Positions 1 to 11,086 of a DNA stretch of 64,000 nucleotides are shown here, one piece after another. A program made the translations under genes and the position numbers. The notes beneath the pieces are model-generated. The model was not told the origin of the DNA and ran no database searches. It saw nothing but the letters and a program-made list of their open reading frames with translations. The stretch's first letter is position 1. Each line of letters opens with the position of its first letter. Origin of the DNA: Adiantum capillus-veneris (Eukaryota > Streptophyta > Polypodiopsida > Polypodiales > Pteridaceae); the NCBI GenBank assembly GCA_014529385.2, contig CM043952.1, forward strand, positions 156,709,057-156,773,056, in the 5' to 3' direction.

Positions 1-330
1 TGTAGTATTGTAAGCATTGACAAGGTTCATACTATCCTTAAGCCATATTCCTTATAGACATCTAGCATAATCAAAAGGATAATTTTTTAAATTAATAAGA
101 TACCGTCAGATAATCTTACCATGTTGTAGTACCTTGTCTTCATGCCAAAGGATAGCTTTGGGTTGTAGCACCTCTTCTTGGTCTTCGATCTCTGGTGGAT
201 CGTCAACATTTGGTTCTCTTGGTGGCTCTTCCTTGTAGGGCTTAAGTAGGCTCACATGAAAATCATTGTGTATGAGCCAATGATTGGGTAACTTGAGTTG
301 ATAAGCCATGTCATTGATTGGCTTCAAGAT
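1..330 (-). pseudogene. Gy1 integrase C-terminus and chromodomain-like tail (partial)
   Basis: The translated minus strand gives a stretch with [17 protein letters not shown] followed by an acidic [11 protein letters not shown] segment and [14 protein letters not shown]. This matches the usual order at the end of chromovirus integrases: the HPVFHVSLLK-type box, an acidic linker, then the first strand of a chromodomain. The chromodomain is thought to guide integration to particular chromatin. The window begins inside this tail, so the aromatic cage cannot be assessed. The reading frame is open from 327 to 106 and then continues toward the edge with stops. Confidence 0.65.
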
Positions 331-1467
331 TTGAAAAGGACCATAGTATCTTTTAGCTAGTTTAGAATAGTACTTTTGGTGGCCTGTAGGATTTATGTCT
401 ATCGTTTGCCTTAATCGAGCCTTGGGAAACTTGAGTAAGACCCAATCATTTTCTTTGAACGTTAAGGCCCTTCTGTGCTTATCAACATTAACTTTTTGCC
501 TTTGTTGAGGGATGGATATAGCCTCGTTAATCTTTTGGAAAGATTCTTGTAGGTCACGGCTATACTCATTAGCAGCACGAATATCTTCCCATGTACTTTC
601 AGTAGCAAGGGACTTTTAGGTCTTCCCTCTATGATCTCAAAAGGTGCCTTTCCTATAGTAGTATGGATAGTATTATTGTATGCATACTCTATAAGGGGTA
701 AGTACTTTTTCCATTGGGAGTGTTGATCTACTTCTGTAACATAAGTCTTTAGTAGATTGAGAATCGTGAGATTGGCCACCTCACTTTGGCCATTCGTTTG
801 TGGGTGGTAGGCCAAAGAGAAATTCAATCTTGTACCTAGATTTTCGAAGAGACCTTTCCAGAAACTACTGGTCATTCTAGGATCTCTATCTGACATGATG
901 GATGTTGGCAATCCATGGTGTTTGAAAATCTGGGATATGAAGAGAGTTGCCATTTAGTGTGCCTTAATAGCCTTTTTGACGTGAATAAAGTGTGCTTGCT
1001 TCCTAAACCTATCGACTATTGTCCATATTCCCGTATTCCCATGGATAGACTTGGGTAATCCAAAGATAAAATCTATGGATATACTCTCCCATAGTGAATT
1101 AGGGATTGGCAATGGCTGGAGTAATCCAGGTTGCTTCCCTCTATCATACTTGGTCTTTTGGCATACCACACATTTTGAAACATACTCTTGTATGTCCACT
1201 TTCATGGTAGGCCAATAGAATCCTCTAAGAGTAGGTTGAATGCCTCTATGTCCTGCATAGGGAGGATCCTGGGATTCATACATGGCTTTTCTTACAAAGG
1301 GAGTGGGTAACACATAGCCTATTTCCATGGAGAAGATAACCATCCTGCAAGGTGAATGGTTTTTCTTTCTTCCCCAATGCAAGGGCTAACATTATGTCAT
1401 TTAAGTCAGGGTAAGTAGTATACTCATCTATCATAGAAGATAGATCATTGTGAGTTGCTATAGACAC
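331..1467 (-). pseudogene. Gy1 Ty3-type integrase (zinc-binding domain and catalytic core), disrupted
   Basis: Two successive frames cover a typical Ty3 integrase. The upstream part (1382-954) carries GIQPTLRGFYWPTMKVDIQEYV followed by CVVCQKTK, the second half of an H2C2 zinc site, and then the first catalytic aspartate region (SISIDFIFGLP). The second part (953-462) carries the second aspartate (IMSDRDPRM) and the HPQTNGQSEVAN box with the catalytic glutamate. One stop separates the halves and further damage follows, so it is a pseudogene although all three acidic residues are still visible. Confidence 0.85.
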
Positions 1468-2070
1468 CGCATTAACTCTTGGTCATTGTAAAAGTGCATC
1501 GGCCACTTGATTATGCTTACCAGCAATTAAGCAATATGAAAATAAAATTGCGAAAGAAAACTTTTCCACCTCATTTGTTTGTCAAAAAGCTTGTTTGCGT
1601 CATGAAGTACTTGAGACTTGGTGGTCTGTTCCCAACATAAAGGGAGTCCCCAATAGATAGTGCTTCCATGTGTGTAGGGCATGTAGAACAGATGAAAGTT
1701 CTTTTTTGTAAATGCTCAAGACTCGTTCATCGGCATTGAGCCTTCAGCTCTCATATGCTATGGCATGCCCTTCTTGAAGCAAGACTACTCCAAGACAATC
1801 ACCACAAGCATCACAATGGATCTCAAATGACTTTGAGAGATTCGGAAGCATAAGGAATCATTGGGAGGTAACCTTTTCTTTGAGTTTGTCAAAAGCATTT
1901 TGCTCTTTAGCAGTCCATGAGTACTTAACGTTTTTCTTTGTTAAGTCATGTAATGGTCCTTCTATTTGAGAGAAGTTTGCTATGAAGCGTCTATGGTATG
2001 CACACATACCAATAAGGCTTCTTAGCTTATGTAGATTCCTTGGAGTAGGCCATCCTTTTATTACCTTCAA
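1468..2070 (-). pseudogene. Gy1 RT thumb/connection and RNase H remnant
   Basis: A 70-residue frame (2070-1858) reads KGWPTPRNLHKLRSLIGMCA then YHRRFIANFS, the conserved thumb segment that follows the palm in Ty3 reverse transcriptases. The stretch down to 1468 translates in fragments of RNase H ending in a VNAVSIATHN-like segment just before the integrase. The palm with the YxDD box is not present: the frame passes almost directly from the protease into the thumb, which points to an internal deletion of about 0.6-0.7 kb judged from usual family lengths (inference). Confidence 0.75.
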
Positions 2071-2081
2071 CTTTGATGAAT

Positions 2082-2555
2082 CTATACAAAAAATATGTAC
2101 ACAGAAACTGAGCTTTTCATTGATTTTTCAAAAGCAAGAGAATTTACAAGGGGTATGGTACGACCAGGCTCATTAGCATCTATGTACATGTTCTTTTCCC
2201 TATACTTGAAATACAACTTTCTTTTAGGGAACTTTACATTAACAACTATACGGTCAAACCATGGTGCTCCTAGGATGACATCTTCATGCTTGAGAGGAGA
2301 GATAAAGAAATCTTCTTTCTCAACATAGCCTTGGACATGAAGCCTCAATTTCCCAATCAAGGGAGTAACTGCAACTTCTTTCCCCTTGAAGGCTCCATCG
2401 GCTACAACTACATCTCCCATCTCATGAGCTTGAATGCCTAATTTGGTGGCCAACTCTGTGGATATGAAATTGTGAGTAGATCCAGGGTCAAACAGGATGA
2501 AGGCATCATGCTCCCTTACCTTTACCAAGCATAGGAGAGGGGTGATCCTTTGCAA
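2082..2555 (-). pseudogene. Gy1 retropepsin-like aspartic protease
   Basis: A 157-residue frame contains AFILFDPGSTHNFIS, the position of the catalytic aspartate in plant Ty3 proteases. D-P-G stands where D-S-G or D-T-G is usual, a substitution also common in chromovirus-type annotations. It is followed by DVILGAPWFDR, the conserved ILGxPW flap-side motif. The frame ends in a short unrelated tail (VSVYIFFV) where the RT fingers should begin, marking the edge of the polymerase deletion. Confidence 0.8.
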
Positions 2556-3952
2556 TGAGAATCCTCTTTTGGAGCTTCGATCATGGAAGCTCTAGGAGTC
2601 TCATTGCGGGCATTTCTTTTGGGACAAGAACAGTAACCATGTCCTTGCTCTCCACACTTAAAGCATTTGTGGTGCTTGCAAAAAGCTTCTAGCTCTTCAA
2701 GAGAGAGTTTATTTTTACCTTTGTAAACTCCCTTCTCCTTGGACTGTTTGTTGTTGTTGTTGGAGTTGCCTTGGGAAGAGTTTTGGACATTCTTTTTCCC
2801 CTTTGTATCATTTTTATCTTTGCTTTCCATGGGCTTGGCATTCCTTTTAGCCCCTTGTTGGAAATTGATGTGGGAAGCAACCATAGTGTGGTGAATTACT
2901 TCGATGATAGAACCAAGCCATTGAGAGTTGACATACTCGGCCATTTTTTCAAGTAATCCGGCACAGAATTGTTACTTTTGCTCGACGAAGTTTATCATTT
3001 GAAAGATGGTAGCCTTGAGATGTAAATCCCAAAACTTGTCCACATATTTGTGGATAAACTCGTTGGAGAGCAGCTTCAAACTCCACCATTCGGTAAGCAC
3101 TCTGTCCTTTGCATCACTTGCAAGGAATTGCTTCATGATGGAAACTCGTAGAGTTTTCCATGTATTTGGGCTTCGCCGTTGCTGTGAAGGCTAGCCCACC
3201 ATTGACGAGAAGATTTTTGGAAGTGCATAGCTACATGACGTAGCTTGGAGGACTCCGTGAAGCACTCGTCTCCAAAGGCCGCATCAAATTGCTAGGTGAA
3301 GGCCAATACTTCGTCCATAGCACCAAAGGTGCCATCATAGGTGAGAAAAGAGATAATATTACCTCCCTCTTTGAATTTCTTGAGCTTTTGAGACCTTCAC
3401 CATGCAGGGGAAGATTTGTGATGTCCTCTCCTCTTGTATTCTCTATGAGAATAGTTGTTGCTTTTGTTGGAAGAGGAGGAAGGTGAAGAAGAAGGAGAAG
3501 AGGGTGACCTATTTCTTGTCTTTTTCTTCCTTTGTTTCCTCTCTTCCCTTTTAGAGTGACGAGGAGAAGGACTATGGGTCGATCGTTTCCTCTTGGGAGG
3601 ACTTATAGATCGTCTAGACCGTCGTCTTCATGGAGCCACATCTTTATAGGAACTTAGTGATTCGCTTCTTTCTCGTTCTTTGGATTCCTCATCTCGTATG
3701 GGAGAGAGTCTTCTTCTTGGAGTCTCATCAAGAGGCCTCCTAAGCTCTCTCTCTCTCCTCTTGGAGAGAAAGGGAAATCCCATAAGCACGAAGTTGTTGA
3801 GTAACTTCGGCTTGCAAAGCAGGGTTTCCCATAGCTTGTTGCAACCTAGTAACAAGATAATTAACAAACATGGGGGCATCATCATTAACATCTTCATATG
3901 CAAAATCAAAGTTATCAATACTCATTCTACTCTCTTGGTTATTGTCAGCCAT
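2522..3952 (-). pseudogene. Gy1 gag (capsid/nucleocapsid), frameshifted
   Basis: The sense frame begins at an ATG at 3952 (MADNNQESRMSIDNFDF), runs through charged RERERSRS-rich segments, and ends with a zinc knuckle of CX2CX4HX4C form (CFKCGEQGHGYCSC, near 2650) in the 2944-2522 frame. Several frameshifts break it into pieces of 60-140 residues. Gag packages the element RNA. The position, directly upstream of the protease and downstream of the leader, fits a Ty3 element. Confidence 0.75.
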
Positions 3953-4256
3953 GCTAATTAAACTTAATTTAAATTACTTTGTGCTTTGGTACTCTCTAAA
4001 ACCTTCGTTGCTACTCTTCTTTACCTCTGAAAATTAGCTCTCAAGCAGCCACACCCGTGGTTTAAACACTATCAATTGCAAAGACTAGTGGAGAGGGTCT
4101 AACATTGCTTGGTTGATTATGGTTCTTGTTGAGCTTGCTACTAGCTCAATAATGGTTAAGCCAAAGGCAAGCCTTGAGAGACTCCATTATTAAGACTATA
4201 GTTCCCAACAGTGTACATCCAACTAAGTCCTTTTCAACCAAGATAATAGATCCTTG
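3953..4256 (-). other. Gy1 leader, distal part
   Basis: Non-coding sequence between the Gy1 gag start and the copia insertion point. It is continuous with 25651-25744 once the insertion is removed. I see no further structure in it. Confidence 0.6.
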
Positions 4257-4448
4257 TGAAGGAGTACGAGCGGAAGTGTGACACGAGAGAGAGTGCGAGA
4301 AGAAGAGCACGACGATATGGTGAACTCGCTCTACTGTAATGTGTAGAGCATAGTGAGTTCTTATTAGGTTTTTACATAAGAATATGTGTACATACCTGGC
4401 GGCCCGCCCACTTACCTGGGCGACCACATTGGGCTTTATACCCCAACA
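4257..4448 (-). repeat. Cop2 3' LTR
   Basis: 192 bp, TG...CA ends, nearly identical to 25459-25650. Differences include GAGCGGAAG/GAGTGGAAG, GACACGAGAG/GACGCAAGAG, TACATAAG/TACAAAAG and GGCCCGCC/GGCCTGCC. Target duplication CCTTG lies immediately outside. Confidence 0.95.
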
Positions 4449-4459
4449 ACCTCCCACTT
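4449..4459 (-). other. Cop2 polypurine tract
   Basis: On the minus strand AAGTGGGAGGT directly precedes the 3' LTR; this is the usual place and composition for the plus-strand primer. Confidence 0.8.
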
Positions 4460-4537
4460 AAAGTCCAATGTGGTACTTTAAGTGTGAGAGAAGCTACTAT
4501 ACAAGCTAATATACAAGAGATGTAGAGAAGTGATGTA

Positions 4538-5443
4538 CTACCCTACACCTAACTGCTTGCGAAAATGCGCAAAGCTCTCTGAGGGAAGTCCTTTTGTAAG
4601 TAGATCAGCAGGATTTTCTGTGGTGTGAACTTTGACAAGCTGAATTTGCTTATCCTCGAGCATTTCCCTGATGAAGTGATACTTCACATCCACATGCTTT
4701 GTCTTTGAGTGATAAATTGGATTGCGAGCCAATTGTATAGCACTCTGACTATCACAATATAACACAGGCATCTCTTCTTTGATTCCCAAATCTGTTACTA
4801 GTCGATTAAGCCAAATTAATTCTTTGCATGCCTCTGATGCTGCAACATATTCAGCCTCTGTAGTAGACTGAGTAACACAATCTTGTAATCTAGAACGCCA
4901 TGATACTGCTCCACCAGCCAATGTAAAGACATACCCTGACGTAGACCTTCGGTTGTCTAAGTCACCTGCATAATCTGAGTCTATAAAACCCTTTACACTT
5001 AGCTTTTGACTCCCATAGCATATACGCATACTCTTTCTAGCTTTCAGGTATCTCAATATTCCTTTCACTGCCTCCCAATGTTTCTTGTCTGGGTTTGACA
5101 TGTATCGACTTACTACTCCCACTGCAAATGCAATGTCTGGGCGAGTAGCAATCATTGCGTACATCAAACTACCCACTGCAGACGCATATGGAATCTTATC
5201 CATTTCAGCCTGTTCTTCCTTAGACACAGGACAATCTTGTTTGCTAAGTTTCACATATGGTGGCAATGGAACACTCAATGCCTTTCCCTTCTCCATATTG
5301 AAACATTGCAAAACCTTGTCAATATACTCTGTTTGAGATAACCAAATCAACTTCTTTGATCTGTCTCTCTCAATGCGCATACCAAGTATATGACTTGCCT
5401 CACCCATGTCTTTCATGTCAAACAATTTTGCCATCTTTGACTT
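4538..5443 (-). pseudogene. Cop2 RT C-terminal part and RNase H
   Basis: The frame entering from the Gy3 LTR becomes copia at SKMAKLFDMKDMGEASHILG, the conserved segment just after the YVDD motif. It continues through the thumb, YASAVGSLMYAM, and an intact-looking RNase H domain (GFIDSDYAGD, STTEAEYVAAS, YCDSQSAIQLA, KTKHVDVKYHF, ENPADLLTKGL) to a stop at 4538. About 300 residues are uninterrupted, so decay before the Gy3 insertion was slight. The first residues of the open frame (MSSRYLASASG) are Gy3 LTR, not copia. Confidence 0.92.
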
Positions 5444-6377
5444 TGTTATGGCGGTTACGCCGCTAGCGGAAGCTAAATAGCGAGAACTCAACCAACAACA
5501 GAAATTGTCAGACGAGGACAGAGCTTGACCCGCAGGCGCATGGAAACAACTAGGTGGGTGTCAAATCACCTACTCGACCTTTTAATGACAATCACTACTA
5601 AGGAAATCAAATCTAAGTTCTAAAATACGCAAATGACTGAAATCCGTACTACGAACAAATGCTATACGAAACAGGATCTAGAATCATTGAATCGATCTCA
5701 AACTCAACGGGAAGTTTATACACTAGGTAAGAACAACACCCTAAAGACTTGAACTGCAAAATCAACCTATAACCACTCCGTGCGGTAAACGCGTATGAAG
5801 ACAGGCCGAAAAATACAAGTGACCGAAACTTGACCCCGATTGTACTAATGTGTAGCTCTACTCGTTGTGGTTCTATAGATATGTTGCATGCTCTATTCCG
5901 ACACACGAGTTGGAAGAAAACTCACACCGAAGCTCGTAGGAACTTACCACACATAGAAGCCGATAGCGCGCACTCTTGGTATCTGTGCGTAGCTCTCGCC
6001 GTTGCTAACACAATGGTGGTGTCGCTTCTTCAATGGCGGCTCCGTAGCTCGCGTAGCAAGTAGATAAGACTCTCTCTCTCTCTCTCAGACACAGTCACGG
6101 CGCTCAAAAACTCACTTTGATTAATAATCTGAATCTTCTTTTAGGTTACAAAACTTTGGCTTATATACCTCAGCCTTGGAGGTGAGAACATCTCTAACTA
6201 ATTACATCGGCAAGTGAAATTACTTCGGGATTACAAGCCGGAAACTCAATTGAGTCCTGTTACTTAATGAATGGCTCAATTCAAAATCAATGTCGGAAAG
6301 ACATTTATTACAATCAATGGTTACAAAAATGATGAGTGTGAGCAAAAATGTGGGTGTGATCCTCTGCTGGCTCAACA
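5444..6377 (-). repeat. Gy3 3' LTR
   Basis: 934 bp. By eye I count 11 substitutions against the right LTR, plus a two-unit difference in a TC run and a 14-bp duplication present only in the right copy. A TATA box (GTATATAAGCC on the minus strand) lies at 6159-6169, about 200 bp into the LTR. Antisense or internal ORFs of 77-93 residues in both LTRs are not supported as genes. Confidence 0.95.
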
Positions 6378-6389
6378 CTCCCCCCCTCC
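6378..6389 (-). other. Gy3 3' polypurine tract
   Basis: GGAGGGGGGGAG on the minus strand immediately abuts the 3' LTR. An exact 12-nt copy is found internally at 11087-11098. Confidence 0.9.
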
Positions 6390-6426
6390 GCGTTCATGTC
6401 ATCCGTGACATGACTTTTATGCTTGG

Positions 6427-6813
6427 TCAATAAAGTCCTGTCGTCTTGAGCATCTGCAAATGTGATTCGTATCGTAGGTTGCCGATGGTCAAGGTTGGGC
6501 CGAATATTTTACTTTCGTGGGTGAAAAAGCCGGTGTAGAAAGCTTCTTCGAATCTTTGCATGTGGAAGCTAGGCAAAAACATAATCCTCTGGTATAGGAG
6601 GTGCAACACTTTTGGAGAAGGCTGCAATGAAAGATCATATATCATATCAGTCACTGTGTCGGCCGTCGATAGTAGACTCGAGGTCGTGGCTTTATCTGGC
6701 GCGAACACTTCAAAGCAAGCTAAGAGAGTCCTGCAGATTTTCTTGAGCATCTGACACGAAAGGTCAGGAGAGCCAGTAAAGAGCTTGATGGTGCCCGTTA
6801 GGATTTTCACCAT
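6427..6813 (-). CDS. Gy3 3' ORF-b, overlapping the coiled-coil ORF by TGATG
   Basis: The ATG at 6813-6811 overlaps the stop of the upstream ORF (6815-6813) as TGATG, so the two frames abut in sense order. The 128-residue product starts MVKILTGTIKLF and shows no motif I recognise. It has a hydrophobic, mixed alpha/beta look with a HLLYQRIMFLPSFHMQRFEE segment. It is probably the C-terminal continuation of the upstream 3' ORF product, reached either by a frameshift in this copy or by reinitiation. It ends about 40 bp before the PPT. Confidence 0.5.
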   Translation of the reverse strand: MVKILTGTIKLFTGSPDLSCQMLKKICRTLLACFEVFAPDKATTSSLLSTADTVTDMIYDLSLQPSPKVLHLLYQRIMFLPSFHMQRFEEAFYTGFFTHESKIFGPTLTIGNLRYESHLQMLKTTGLY

Positions 6814-8312
6814 CAAGCTTTACCTATTCTCTCTCCTGCCTTTGGTCCTGGCATCCTGGGGTAATTAAGCCAATTTGGCTTCTTTTCTGCAATCCTGCCA
6901 TGCTCTTTCCAGCTTCTGACTCTTGGCACCGGGCAAAAGGTTGCATCCTCCCGAATCTCCTTTGGTGCCTCTACCAAGTAGATGAGGTAGGCTGGGTATT
7001 TGTTCAGCCAACCTTTCCTCCATCTAGGCTGCGAATCTACAATCTTCTTTGATTGTTCCTCTTTTGTGATGTCGCCTTCGTAAAGAGCGACATACTGCTC
7101 CTCCTCTATTCTCTTTTTCATTTTTATCACTTCAAACTTCATCAAAGGGAAAGGCAGGTTGGGTTGCATCCACTCTTCATGGAGCACTTTTGTGTCTAAT
7201 CCCTGAAGTCTAATGGAGATTAGGAGTCTCCTCTCCCATTCCATTTCCGCCTTGGCACTCTCCTCTGTTGACTTTGCTATTTGGTCATGGAGCCTTTGTT
7301 CTTCTTCTTCAGAGATTCCTGAAGTCGAGGCCACCTCGTGAACTGGGGCTGTATCTTCAATTGTGGTTGCCTCTCCAGTTTCTGGTAGCTCTATGGCTGC
7401 TCCACCTGATTCTTCTTGTGGTGTCTCTGTCTCTCTTCTTTGTTGCTCTTGTAGATCTTGGAGCTGTTTGCGGAGGGTCTCATTCTCTGTTCTTAATGTT
7501 TGATTTTCTAAAGTGAGCCTCTCCTCTGCTGCCAATGATCCCTCCGCAATGTGCAGCCTTTGCACTTGCTCTAATCTTAGCTCTCTTTGTAAGCTTCGAA
7601 CCTGGTCTTCCAGAGTTGGTACAAGAGCTCCCTCTTGTTCGGTTCCTGCTCTGCTAGCTCTAGGGGTAGTCCTGAGTCTAGTGATTGTTCTTTCTTGGAG
7701 CGCGACTCTTTCCCTTAGCTCAATGAGCTCATCTTTAGCCGCCTCCAAGTCGTCTTCCATCCGCTCCCTTGCTTCCTGTGCACTTGTTACTTCTCTTGAA
7801 GCCTCGGCTAGCTGGAGTATCAAGCCATCTCTCTCGTTTTTCGCATCGTAGAGTGATGCTTTATGACTTTCAGATTCAGTCATAGCATCCTCTAATTTCC
7901 TCTGCAACTCGGCTTCCCTTTGTTTGGCTGTTTCAATCTCCACTTCCTTTGCCTTGGATCTTTCTTTGATCTTGTTGAGCAGTTCATGCACTCTTCTTGT
8001 ATCTACACCTGATGGTCTCGAGGTGAAGAATCTGTGCAAGTCTGCCCTTTCCAGGTACCTGTTGATGTTCTCTGACCTGCTATAATCCACCAATTCTTGT
8101 GGGATCATCGGTATATCCACCGCTTGCCCTTGAGGATCTCTGAAAGTCCCCTGGTAGATCTTTATTCCCTCTTGTTCCAGTACTGCTTCCTCCACCCAAG
8201 TTTTGGTTGGCTTGAGGGTTTCTGCTGGAATGTCAAAGGGTTCTGCTTCTGCAAGAGCATCTTTGATTGTCGGTCTTTTTCTCTTTGTTGCTGATGACTT
8301 GGCGGAATCCAT
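6813..8312 (-). CDS. Gy3 3' ORF-a: 499-residue coiled-coil protein
   Basis: Intact frame MDSAKSSATKRKRPTIKD... of 499 residues, lying between the palindrome spacer and the 3' LTR. Residues about 40-105 (GTFRDPQGQAVDIPMIPQEL ... ADLHRFFTSRP ... RRVHELL) align by eye with the start of the Gy4 3' ORF at 63461. Residues about 110-290 are strongly heptad-like and rich in E, K, Q, R, typical of a long coiled coil. An acidic linker and a C-terminal domain (LKMKKRIEEEQYVALYEGD, RWRKGWLNKYPAYLIYLVEA) follow. Extra sense ORFs after pol are known in some Tat/Ogre/Athila-like elements; the function here is unknown. The N-terminal basic KRKRP could be a nuclear signal (inference). Confidence 0.75.
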   Translation of the reverse strand: MDSAKSSATKRKRPTIKDALAEAEPFDIPAETLKPTKTWVEEAVLEQEGIKIYQGTFRDPQGQAVDIPMIPQELVDYSRSENINRYLERADLHRFFTSRPSGVDTRRVHELLNKIKERSKAKEVEIETAKQREAELQRKLEDAMTESESHKASLYDAKNERDGLILQLAEASREVTSAQEARERMEDDLEAAKDELIELRERVALQERTITRLRTTPRASRAGTEQEGALVPTLEDQVRSLQRELRLEQVQRLHIAEGSLAAEERLTLENQTLRTENETLRKQLQDLQEQQRRETETPQEESGGAAIELPETGEATTIEDTAPVHEVASTSGISEEEEQRLHDQIAKSTEESAKAEMEWERRLLISIRLQGLDTKVLHEEWMQPNLPFPLMKFEVIKMKKRIEEEQYVALYEGDITKEEQSKKIVDSQPRWRKGWLNKYPAYLIYLVEAPKEIREDATFCPVPRVRSWKEHGRIAEKKPNWLNYPRMPGPKAGERIGKA

Positions 8313-11086
8313 GGATCCTGTAACTCCAATTTCAGAAGTTAGCGTCTTTTTAGTACTGAAAGCCGAAATGAAGCTTTTAACTATTCAAATGACTTGAAAA
8401 TTGAAACATGAGCTATTCAGGGCCTAAGGATGCAGGGTAGGTGAAAAAATATGCAAACTGGGCTCAAAATCATGCTGGAGACATTATACGCGTATGATGT
8501 CTTTTGTGTCAAAATGACTTCATATTGGTTGTGCTTGTAGCTGATAGTGTATACATGAGTATCATATGCTTGGATTTGAGTTTGGATCCCATTTGGTCAA
8601 GTTTTGGCTAGTTTAGTCCAGTTCCGGCTCTTGGCAAAATTTTGAAAGGGATTTGGATTTTATGATCCAAATTGGACAAAACTTGGTGGTTCACCTTCAA
8701 ATGGCATGTAGATCACTTCTGTTTGGTGGTTGAAGCCCTGGGGTGCCAAAATCACATAGTGAGACATCATACACGTATGATGTCTTTTAGTGTATTTTTG
8801 GACCAAATTTCTCTATAAGCTTGGATATGGCTTTAGATAGGCTTATTCAGTGGATTTATGAATTTTGGATAGATTTTGGGCTAAAAATGGCTCTGGAGAC
8901 ATCATACGCGTATGATGTCTTTTTCATCAATTTTTTATGGGATTGGTTCTGTGGACTCCCCATGTACTAGTGAAGGACTGTCCCTACTCAAATCTTGGTT
9001 TGGACTTGAGTATGTTGGATTTGGGCTAAAATAGGCTTTGGATGAAGGATTTTCCCTCAATTGGACTAATGGGATGATCCACTTGACCAAATGGTTCCAA
9101 ACTTCATATGTAGCATGTATTAGATATATATAATGGATGTTTGATGTCAAATGAACAGTTTTGGCTCTGTAAGTGCAAATAGACATCATACGCGTATGAT
9201 GTCTTTTGTGTCAAAATGGTGCCTTTTGGTTCCAGATGGCTTGTAGATGTGTTAATCAACAATCCTACAAAGTTTCAATGAGTTTGGAGTTATTTTGACA
9301 AAATTAGGACCAAAAATCAATTTTATGGCCTACTTTGCGTCTTTTTGGTTTTCCTTGGGTTTTCTAACTCCAATTCTCATGATACTTGGTTCATAGGATG
9401 TGATTAACATGTGGAATGAGGCTATGCACTCAAATGTTGAAATGGATGTGAAAATCATGCTGTGAGACATCATACGCGTATGATGTCTTTTCTTGAAATG
9501 TTGGTCTTTTTGTGCAAAGAATGCTTTGTGCTAGTGCCCTAAGCCCTGCTAACTAGTTTTCAACTTAAAAAGTCATCAGTTTAGCTAAAAAGCCCTCTTA
9601 TAGGCATTTCAGTTTCCGAAGTCGTCTTTTTGCCTTGGAGTTGAATTTCTTCAACTTTTCTTCTCGAGAGTTGCATTTTCAGCTCATTGGATATGTTGTG
9701 AAGCCACCCATTTGGTTGAACTTGACTTTGGCTTCCCATTCTCCATCTTTCTCCATTTGGTTGCCCGAAAGCGTCTTTTTCACCATCGGTAAGTGAATCA
9801 GCTTTCTTTTGGGTTTTGCTTGCAAACATAAGTCATCCATGTATATTTGAAGCTGCTTGTGAAGTTTCATTTCATTCGGTCGTCAATTTCAGCCGTTATG
9901 CCAAAATGACGCTTTGTGTGTCCGTAGCCGAATCGGTTGTTTTGACCCACTTTTGGTGGTCCAAACCTGGAGATACTCCATGGTTGCATTGCCCTTGATG
10001 TTGTTAAGATTCATGAGAAGTTTTGTGTCGTTTCGACAACTTTTTCCTGTTTGCCTCTTGCAGGCTCTGTTGACCTAGGGTTTTTCAAGTCGTTCTTTCT
10101 CTAGCTTTGAGTATTAGAAACCCATCTTCTATGTTAGGGTAACCCACCTCTAAGTTCTTGCAAGGTTTGGTTAGGCGGTTGTGCCCCTACCTAGCGTTCT
10201 TCCCCATTCCCTGTCTGCTCTTGTTTCTTGGTTTTGGTCAGTTTTCGCGACAAAAGTTAACGATAAGCACAAAAGCTTATGGCAACGAGTCTACCTCTCA
10301 TGTCTGGTGTCCTCTGAGCTCTCGTAGCAGTCGTAGAAGGCGGTAGAAGGTCGGATGCTCCTGTGTGCTCTTTGCTCTCTCCAAGAAGGTAATAGTGGAA
10401 ATGAGCTTGAAAGTAAAGTGAAAAATACTTAACTTCGGACTTCCCGGATCACTTGTTACCAAATTCGACATGTACTCCTATCTCGTCGTGAAATGCACTT
10501 TAGGATTTGAAATTTCTCAATTTGGACTCCGTTTGACCTGTTTCTGAGAAATCTGTCCACTTTGCCAAAATTCTGTCATTTCGGGCTTTCCGCAACTTTT
10601 TCAGAATTGTACCCAATTTTTACCATGGGTTGCCCTTGTCATTAGGACCATCACCGTCTATTCTTTTCTTTTTTCCGATCTCATTTCACCTGCTTTTTAT
10701 TTTTCTTTTACTTTTATTAAGAAAATCATAAAAAATAAAGAAAAATAGCAAATTGAAGCCAAAAAATTCCAAACATACACGATAAATAGCTGGTAACCCT
10801 GTGTATATGAATATACACTTATTTGTGATTTCTGGACTTGGATTACCACTTTTTAGCTCCAAAAACACTCTTATTTAGTGATGTTTACACGTCTAGAGAC
10901 CCAAATTCATCATTTGATCTCTTCTTGTTGCAAAACAAGGTATATAAGGGCATAAATAGTATCAATATCCGCAATCAAACATAAAAATTGCAAAATCATG
11001 TAAGACACTGCCCTTGTAATATAATTTTTGTTTTTCTTTGTTTTTGGCGCTTGTAGCTGCTTTGTAACTCCTGTATACCTGTATAC
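8313..11086 (-). other. Gy3 3' spacer with five palindromes
   Basis: About 2.8 kb of non-coding, T-rich (plus strand) sequence between the internal polypurine tract and the 3' ORF. It carries five near-identical 24-bp palindromes starting at 8479, 8762, 8897, 9181 and 9465. Between them are short degenerate repeats of phrases such as TTTGGACTTGAG and CCAAATTGGAC. The part 9500-11086 has no palindrome and no gene I can support. Confidence 0.7.
8479..9488. repeat. Palindrome cluster A (five copies)
   Basis: Each copy is the half-site AGACATCATACG followed by its reverse complement (24 bp). Starts: 8479 (one C-to-T change), 8762 (ACACGT centre), 8897, 9181, 9465 (the last three perfect). All share flanking T runs on the right. 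Start-to-start spacings are 283, 135, 284 and 284 bp. Confidence 0.95.

Noticed and set aside
5649-6063. ORFs of 77-93 residues in both Gy3 LTRs, on both strands
   Set aside because: They are present in both LTRs only because LTRs are copies, lack motifs, and overlap each other antisense.
8479-9488. CRISPR-like array because of short repeats with spacers
   Set aside because: Eukaryotic retrotransposon context; spacers are 110-260 bp, related to each other, and there are no cas genes.
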